NCBI RefSeq assembly: GCF_002101735.1 | Contig: NZ_LQPE01000171.1 | Coordinates: 1 to 42,938 of the forward strand | Direction: 5' to 3' | Source of the DNA: Mycobacterium kyorinense | GTDB taxonomy: Bacteria; Actinomycetota; Actinomycetes; Mycobacteriales; Mycobacteriaceae | Length of the DNA stretch: 42,938 bases | Shown here: one piece after another, positions 38,663-42,938 of the stretch | Position numbering within the stretch: position 1 is the first letter of the stretch | Layout: every line of letters starts with the position of its first letter | Made by a program: the position numbers and the translations under genes | Notes under the pieces: model-generated | Told to the model about the DNA's origin: nothing | The model's database searches: none | The model's input: only the letters and a program-made list of their open reading frames with translations

Positions 38663-38717
38663 AGCGATTTCGGCGCGAAAATCGTCGCTCAGCGACGAAA
38701 ACCGCGCCGAAATCGCT
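38663..38717. terminator. Long perfect-ended hairpin between nusG and rplK
   Basis: The arms 38663-38689 and 38691-38717 are 27 bases each, inverted around one base. The ends (AGCGATTTCGGCGCG and ATCGTCGCT side) pair perfectly; only the four bases in the middle of the arms (AAAA facing GTTT) do not. It starts three bases after the nusG stop and ends 14 bases before rplK. It could be an attenuator or mRNA stabiliser rather than a full stop, since no U run follows. Confidence 0.55.
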
Positions 38718-38731
38718 GGAAAGGAAACGAT

Positions 38732-39160
38732 ATGGCCCCCAAGAAGAAGGTCGTCGGGCTGATCAAGCTCCAGATCGAGGCCGGGCAGGCCAACCCTGCG
38801 CCGCCGGTCGGCCCGGCGCTCGGCCAGCACGGCGTCAACATCATGGAGTTCTGCAAGGCCTACAACGCCGCGACGGAAAACCAGCGCGGCAACGTGATCC
38901 CCGTGGAGATCACCGTCTACGAGGACCGCAGCTTCACGTTCGCGCTGAAGACTCCGCCGGCCGCCAAGCTGCTGCTCAAGGCGGCGGGTGTGGGCAAGGG
39001 CTCCTCCGAGCCGCACAAGAACAAGGTCGCCAAGGTCACCTGGGACCAGGTCCGCGAGATCGCCGAGACCAAGAAGGCCGACCTGAACGCCAACGACATC
39101 GAGGCCGGCGCCAAGATCATCGCCGGCACCGCGAGGTCGATGGGCATCACGGTCGAGTAG
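38732..39160 (+). CDS. rplK: 50S ribosomal protein L11
   Basis: This 142-residue protein has all hallmarks: KLQIEAGQANPAPPVGPALG with the conserved proline pair, QHGVNIMEFCKAYNAAT in the N-terminal domain, and the rRNA-binding C-terminal domain (KTPPAAKLLLKAAGVGKGSS). It forms the GTPase-associated centre and is required for the stringent response through RelA/Rel. ATG 38732 has a GGAAAGGAAACG upstream. It is co-oriented with rplA, 62 bases further on. Confidence 0.97.
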   Translation: MAPKKKVVGLIKLQIEAGQANPAPPVGPALGQHGVNIMEFCKAYNAATENQRGNVIPVEITVYEDRSFTFALKTPPAAKLLLKAAGVGKGSSEPHKNKVAKVTWDQVREIAETKKADLNANDIEAGAKIIAGTARSMGITVE

Positions 39161-39222
39161 CTTGCTCGGCCAGTGGGAGGGCTAGCTTCGGCCCGTTTAG
39201 CAACCACAGATAGGAAATTTCA

Positions 39223-39930
39223 ATGAGCAAGAACAGCAAGGCATATCGCGCCGCCGCCGAGAAGGTGGACCGTTCACGGCTGTACACGCCGCTGGAGGCG
39301 GCCAAGCTGGCCAAGGAGACGTCGTCGACCAAGCAGGACGCGACGGTCGAGGTGGCCATCCGGCTCGGTGTCGACCCACGCAAGGCCGACCAGATGGTCC
39401 GTGGCACCGTCAACCTGCCGAACGGCACCGGTAAGACCGCCCGGGTGGCGGTGTTCGCGGTGGGCGAGAAGGCGGCTGAGGCCGAGGCCGCCGGCGCCGA
39501 CATCGTCGGCAGCGACGACCTGATCGAGAAGATCCAGGGCGGCTTCCTGGACTTCGACGCCGCGATCGCCACCCCCGACCAGATGGCCAAGGTCGGCCGC
39601 ATCGCCCGCGTGCTCGGGCCGCGTGGCCTGATGCCGAACCCGAAGACCGGCACCGTCACTCCCGACGTCGCCAAGGCCGTCGCCGACATCAAGGGCGGCA
39701 AGATCAACTTCCGGGTGGACAAGCAGGCCAACCTGCACTTCGTCATCGGCAAGGCGTCCTTCGACGAGAAGAAGCTGGCAGAGAACTACGGCGCGGCGAT
39801 CGACGAGGTGCTGCGGCTCAAGCCGTCGTCGTCGAAGGGGCGTTACCTGAAAAAGGTCACCGTCTCGACGACCACCGGGCCCGGCATTCCGGTGGACCCG
39901 TCGGTCACCCGCAACTTCACCGCGGAGTAG
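39223..39930 (+). CDS. rplA: 50S ribosomal protein L1
   Basis: This 235-residue protein forms the L1 stalk of the ribosome. It shows EVAIRLGVDPRKADQMVRGT, VNLPNGTGKTARVAVFAVGE, the central RIARVLGPRGLMPNPKTGTV and the GGKINFRVDKQANLHFVIGK segment. In many bacteria L1 represses translation of the rplK-rplA mRNA; I see no clear binding site here. ATG 39223 has AGGAAATTTCA upstream. The gene ends just before a strong symmetrical hairpin. Confidence 0.97.
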   Translation: MSKNSKAYRAAAEKVDRSRLYTPLEAAKLAKETSSTKQDATVEVAIRLGVDPRKADQMVRGTVNLPNGTGKTARVAVFAVGEKAAEAEAAGADIVGSDDLIEKIQGGFLDFDAAIATPDQMAKVGRIARVLGPRGLMPNPKTGTVTPDVAKAVADIKGGKINFRVDKQANLHFVIGKASFDEKKLAENYGAAIDEVLRLKPSSSKGRYLKKVTVSTTTGPGIPVDPSVTRNFTAE

Positions 39931-39937
39931 TTCCTAG

Positions 39938-39999
39938 CGCGAGCAGACGCAGAATCGCACGAAAACCGCTCGGGTAACGCGATTCTCTGTCTGCTCGCG
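39938..39999. terminator. Bidirectional terminator hairpin after rplA
   Basis: The arms 39938-39958 and 39979-39999 are 21 bases each with two mismatches (CGCGAGCAGAC-NN-AGAATCGC and its complement) around a 20-base loop. The hairpin occupies the whole gap between two converging genes, rplA and the sigma-factor remnant. Confidence 0.65.
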
Positions 40000-41081
40000 T
40001 TACTCGCATTCGGCGATCCGGCGTTGCAGGAATGCCCGGGCCGACTCGGAGCCGGTGTAGGTCAACGCCTTTCGATACCAGCTAGCCGCTTCGGCGGCCC
40101 GGCCGCCGCGGCGCAACAGGTCCGCGCGGATGGACGGCACGAGCGCCGAGCGGGCCAGCCGCGGATCGTCGGCCACCACTTCCAGGGCGGCCAGACCGGC
40201 GGCATAGCTGTCTCGAAAGCCCACGGCCAGAGCGCGATTCGCGCGTGTCACCGGCGAGTCGGCCATGGCGAGCAACCTGTCGTAGGCGGTGCAGATCGTC
40301 GTCCAGTCGGTCTGCTCCCAGCTCGGCGCCGTCGCATGCACGGCCGCGATCACCGCCTGAGGCAGATACGGCCCGCTCGATCCTTCCGCCTGCCGCAGCC
40401 GGTCCAGGCCGCGGCGATGCGGCCGCGGTCCCATCGGCTGCGGTCCTGCTCGTCCAGCGGGACCAGCGCCCCGGCAGCGTCGACGCGGGTGGACCGCCGC
40501 GAATCATGAAGCAGCACAAGGGCAGCGAGCGCATGGGCTTCGCACCCCGACGGCATCAGCGTGCACACCTCGCCGGCCAGCCGGACTCCTTCGTCGCACA
40601 GCTCGTCACGGATCGCCGACGGGCCCGCGGTCGACCAGTATCCCTCGGTGAACACCGAGTAAATGCAGCCCAGCACATGCGGCACCCGCTCAGCCAGCAG
40701 CTCGGTGGGCGGCACCCGCAGCGGAATGTTGGCGTGCCGAATCTTGTTCTTGGCGCGGGTGATTCGCTGACCGACCGCGGCCTCGGTCTGCAGCAGTGCC
40801 CGGGCGATCTCGGTCACGGTGAGCCCGGAGACCAGCCGCAGCGTCAGCGCCAGCTGCGAGACCCGGTCGAGTGCTGGATGGGCGCAGGTGAACATCATGC
40901 GCAGCTCGTCGTCGCGCACCGGGTGCGGGTCGGCGTGGTCGGTGCGGGCCACGATCTGGTCCATCACTGCAGCCAATTCTTTTCCGGGACGGATGGATTC
41001 GCGGCGCAGCCGATCGCGGCGGGCCAGTGCCGCCACCGTCGGGCCCCATTCCTGCCGGAAGACGCCGTCCAGGTTGGCCAT
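40000..41081 (-). pseudogene. ECF42-type sigma factor with internal deletion and frameshift
   Basis: The gene starts MANLDGVFRQEWGPTVAALA and goes directly to RRDRLRRESIRPGKELAAV. The stretch of about 45 residues holding most of sigma region 2 (the W-S-x-D-L-x-x-A-E-D-A-V-Q-E-A part) is missing in frame. Region 4 is intact (LTLRLVSGLTVTEIARALLQ then TEAAVGQRITRAKNKIR), as is the TPR-like C-terminus up to DEQDRSRWDRGRIAA. Near 40407-40412 one base is missing; the true frame continues as GLDRLRQAEGSSGPYLPQAV to the stop at 40000. Without region 2 it cannot bind the -10 element. It is four bases downstream of two DGPF genes. Confidence 0.8.
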
Positions 41082-41084
41082 ACG

Positions 41085-41486
41085 CTACAGGTGGGAGAGT
41101 CCCGCCAGCTGGCGTAGCTCCACGGTCGAGGCGGGAATCATCGAGGCCAGTTTGACGGCCTCGTCGCGATCGGCGGCCGACAGCAGGTAGAAGCCGGTGG
41201 CGATCTCGGCGCTTTCCGCGAAAGGCCCGTCGGTCAACAGCACCTCGCCGTCGCGGACCCGGACCGTAGTCGCCGTCGCAGGCTCATGCAGCGCTGCGCC
41301 GCCGACGATGTGATCGCCTGCGCCAGCGGCGAATTCGCCATGCCGTGCCGCCTCGGCCTCCCATTCGGGCGTTCCGGGTGTGTTGACTGATCCCGGCGGC
41401 TCGAGCAGCAGAGCCAGCCACCCTGCGCCGGAGCGCGACCACTCCGGGTCGGAGGTGTGGTTAGGTGGGCCGAACTTCGATCGCAC
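41085..41486 (-). CDS. YCII/DGPF-domain protein (second copy)
   Basis: This 133-residue YciI-like dimeric alpha/beta protein has the family signature LTDGPFAESAEIATGFYLLS near its centre. The N-terminus is unusual: instead of the normal short M-x-Y-L-L-L-x strand it reads GAGWLALLLEPPGSVNTPGT, after ~20 extra residues. The start is therefore uncertain; GTG 41486 is chosen, which overlaps the upstream gene by 26 bases. DGPF genes accompany ECF42 sigma factors; their role (possibly sensing or metabolism of a small molecule) is unknown. The sigma gene that should use it is broken. Confidence 0.75.
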   Translation of the reverse strand: MRSKFGPPNHTSDPEWSRSGAGWLALLLEPPGSVNTPGTPEWEAEAARHGEFAAGAGDHIVGGAALHEPATATTVRVRDGEVLLTDGPFAESAEIATGFYLLSAADRDEAVKLASMIPASTVELRQLAGLSHL

Positions 41487-41784
41487 CGTGCGCGGCTACC
41501 GGGACGTCGCGGGCGAGTGCCAGCGCCTCGTCCAGGTTGTCGGCTTCGAACACGTAGTAGCCGCAGGCGACTTCGGCGCCTTCGGCGAACGGGCCATCAG
41601 TGACCACCGGGGCGTCAGGGCCGCCGGTGATGCGCACCCCGGACGCCTGCGGCGTCAACGCGTCACCGGCCCGGATTGCCGAGGCCGACTTGGCGTGGAA
41701 GTTGTCGAACGCGGTCATCATCGCGGCCCGCTCGTCGGGGGTGTAGTCGCGCTCCTTGCTCATCAACAGGGCCAAGTACTGCAT
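41461..41784 (-). CDS. YCII/DGPF-domain protein (first copy)
   Basis: This 107-residue complete YCII-family protein begins MQYLALLMSKERDYTPDERA and includes the signature VVTDGPFAEGAEVACGYYVF. A helix NLDEALALARDVP follows. The ATG has GGAGGAGACC upstream, a strong signal, so it is the first gene of the operon DGPF-DGPF-sigma. The promoter lies in the 93-bp gap to mmaA4. The gene itself shows no damage. Confidence 0.86.
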   Translation of the reverse strand: MQYLALLMSKERDYTPDERAAMMTAFDNFHAKSASAIRAGDALTPQASGVRITGGPDAPVVTDGPFAEGAEVACGYYVFEADNLDEALALARDVPVAAHGAIEVRPT

Positions 41785-41877
41785 TCGTGGTCTCCTCCAG
41801 TAGTGAGCGGAACCCTGTGCTCCACTCTCTACCTGTCCGACGAACGGGGCGAGGCTAATCCGAAATTCGCCGCGGCG

Positions 41878-42774
41878 CTACTTAACGGCGCCCGGCTTGA
41901 GGTAGGTGACCAGGCTGCAGTCGAGCATGTCCTCGCTGAAGTAATACTCGCAGCCGCGCAGGTACTTCATGTAGCGCTCGTAGACCTCTTCGGACGCGAT
42001 CTCGATGGCCTTGTCCTTGTTGGCCTCGAGCGCATCCCCCCACAGGTGCAGGGTTTTGATGTAGTGTAGGCGCAGCGAAAGCGGTTCGGGCACAATGAAA
42101 CCGGCCTTCTGGCCATGCTCTACCATCATGTCGGTGGACGGCAGCCGCCCCCCGGGGAAGATCTCGGTGACGATGAACTTGATGAACCGCGCCGTCTCGA
42201 AGGTGATCTTCTTGCCCCGCGCGTTGAGGTTGTACGGGTGGTAGCTCACGCTGCTCTGCACGGTCATCCGCCCGTCGTCGGGCAGGATGGTGAAGCAGTT
42301 CTTGAAAAACGGGTCGTAGTTCTCGTGGCCGAAGTGCTCGAACGCCTCGATGGACACGATCCGGTCGACGGGGTCGCTGAAGTCCTCCCAGCCGCGCAGC
42401 AACACCTGCCGCGAGCGATTGGTATCGATGCTGTCCAGCACCTGCTGGGCGCGGGCGTGCTGGTTCTTCGACAGCGTCAGGCCGATGACGTTGACGTCGT
42501 ATTTTTCGACCGCGCGCTTCATCGTGGTGCCCCAGCCGCAGCCGATATCCAGCAGCGTCATACCTGGTTTGAGGTCCAGTTTGTCCAGGTTGAGGTCGAC
42601 CTTGGCGAGCTGGGCTTCCTCGAGGGTCAGGTCGGGCGGCTCGAAGTAGGCGCAGCTGTAGGTCCGGGTGGGGTCCTGGAACAGCGCAAAGAAGTCGTCG
42701 GACAGGTCGTAATGCGCCTGGATGTCCTCAAAGCGCGTCCGCGTGTTCACGGGACTGATTTGCTTGTCAGGCAT
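41878..42774 (-). CDS. mmaA4: Hydroxymycolate synthase MmaA4 (cyclopropane-synthase family)
   Basis: This 298-residue SAM-dependent mycolic acid methyltransferase adds a methyl and hydroxyl at the distal double bond of meromycolate. That is the first step to keto- and methoxy-mycolates. Features: TRTRFEDIQAHYDLSDDFFA, LFQDPTRTYSCAYFEPPDLT, SAM loop LLDIGCGWGTTMKRAVEKYD, IVSIEAFEHFGHENYD, and the end DCSLVTYLKPG. The end and the internal GWEDFSDPVDRIVS match M. tuberculosis MmaA4 rather than its paralogues. ATG 42774 is preferred over upstream starts. It lies directly downstream of another mma gene, as in the mmaA1-A4 cluster. Confidence 0.93.
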   Translation of the reverse strand: MPDKQISPVNTRTRFEDIQAHYDLSDDFFALFQDPTRTYSCAYFEPPDLTLEEAQLAKVDLNLDKLDLKPGMTLLDIGCGWGTTMKRAVEKYDVNVIGLTLSKNQHARAQQVLDSIDTNRSRQVLLRGWEDFSDPVDRIVSIEAFEHFGHENYDPFFKNCFTILPDDGRMTVQSSVSYHPYNLNARGKKITFETARFIKFIVTEIFPGGRLPSTDMMVEHGQKAGFIVPEPLSLRLHYIKTLHLWGDALEANKDKAIEIASEEVYERYMKYLRGCEYYFSEDMLDCSLVTYLKPGAVK

Positions 42775-42860
42775 CGGTGTCTCGTCGCCCTTCCTGCCGC
42801 ACGTTATCGACTGGTGAAAGCACAATACCCGGCTTCGAGGGCGCGCCTGGCATTCCCCAC

Positions 42861-42938
42861 CTACTTTGCCAGGGTGAATTGGTTGACGTCGATGTAGCCG
42901 ATCCGGAATGCGTTGGCGCAGCCGGTCAGGTAGCGCAT
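42861..42938 (-). CDS. C-terminal end of a second mycolic acid methyltransferase (partial)
   Basis: Only the last 25 residues and the stop are in the window: MRYLTGCANAFRIGYIDVNQ then FTLAK. This ending is shared by MmaA1-3/CmaA-type mycolate methyltransferases (as YMKYLTGC...DVNQFTLAK) and differs from MmaA4. By position it would correspond to mmaA3, but the paralogue cannot be fixed from this fragment. The gene continues beyond the right edge. Confidence 0.85.
   Translation of the reverse strand: MRYLTGCANAFRIGYIDVNQFTLAK

Noticed and set aside
39161..39222. L1 autoregulatory binding site between rplK and rplA.
   Set aside because: Only a four-base GGGC/GCCC stem is visible; I cannot recognise the L1 mimic structure.
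40350..41081. A functional 243-residue sigma factor.
   Set aside because: Most of region 2 is missing and the C-terminus runs out of frame into an Arg-rich tail, while the true continuation is found in the next frame.

Overview
The window is chromosomal DNA of a Mycobacterium, most likely a slow grower. It carries the mycolic-acid dehydratases hadA-hadB-hadC, a mycolate methyltransferase that I recognise as MmaA4, and the tail of a second mma gene. The right-hand block follows the order of the M. tuberculosis Rv0629c-Rv0642c region: recD, recB, recC, then echA3, an Rv0633c-like gene, a glyoxalase II, thrT, metT, rpmG2, hadABC, trpT, secE, nusG, rplK, rplA, mmaA4. The vapBC30-like pair followed by a TVP38-type membrane gene (14.3-15.7 kb) matches Rv0623-Rv0625c, and the FIST gene at 3.6-4.7 kb matches Rv0628c. 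Compared with that order, the left part is rearranged and holds many accessory genes.

Layout. 1-2.7 kb: a peptidoglycan-salvage pair, made of an NlpC/P60 (YkfC-like) endopeptidase with a damaged 5' end and a fused amino-sugar kinase-MurQ etherase. 2.7-15 kb: an accessory belt with five complete toxin-antitoxin modules (HEPN/MNT, Phd-type vapBC, higBA, RHH-type vapBC, vapBC30-like) and one truncated vapC. Between them lie a FIST sensor gene, a DUF3336-patatin, a serine-hydrolase lipoprotein bounded by 62-bp direct repeats, a SEC-C protein cut by an amber codon, and a conserved hypothetical gene. 15-18.5 kb: a TVP38 membrane protein, an SAM methyltransferase, an NYN-LOTUS nuclease-like protein, a glyoxalase pseudogene and a DinB-like protein. 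18.8-27 kb: recC-recB-recD as one overlapping operon. 27-32.7 kb: a nitroreductase, a methyltransferase, cyanase, a patatin, a small helical protein, and a molybdopterin oxidoreductase that lacks all four Fe-S ligands. 32.7-40 kb: conserved core genes (lipid metabolism, three tRNAs, FAS-II dehydratases, SecE/NusG/L11/L1). 40-42.9 kb: a decayed ECF42-type sigma factor with two intact YCII/DGPF partner genes, then the mma cluster.

Five to six genes are visibly broken: the C40 peptidase (4-bp tandem duplication), vapC (truncation), the SEC-C gene (nonsense), the glyoxalase (deletion plus frameshift), the sigma factor (deletion plus frameshift) and possibly the MNT antitoxin (lost active site). 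Small intergenic hairpins, including a repeat family with copies at 9.5 kb and 18.6-18.8 kb, separate several units. No insertion sequence, CRISPR array, rRNA or phage genes were seen. All statements are from reading the sequence and from memory of the families; no search was run.
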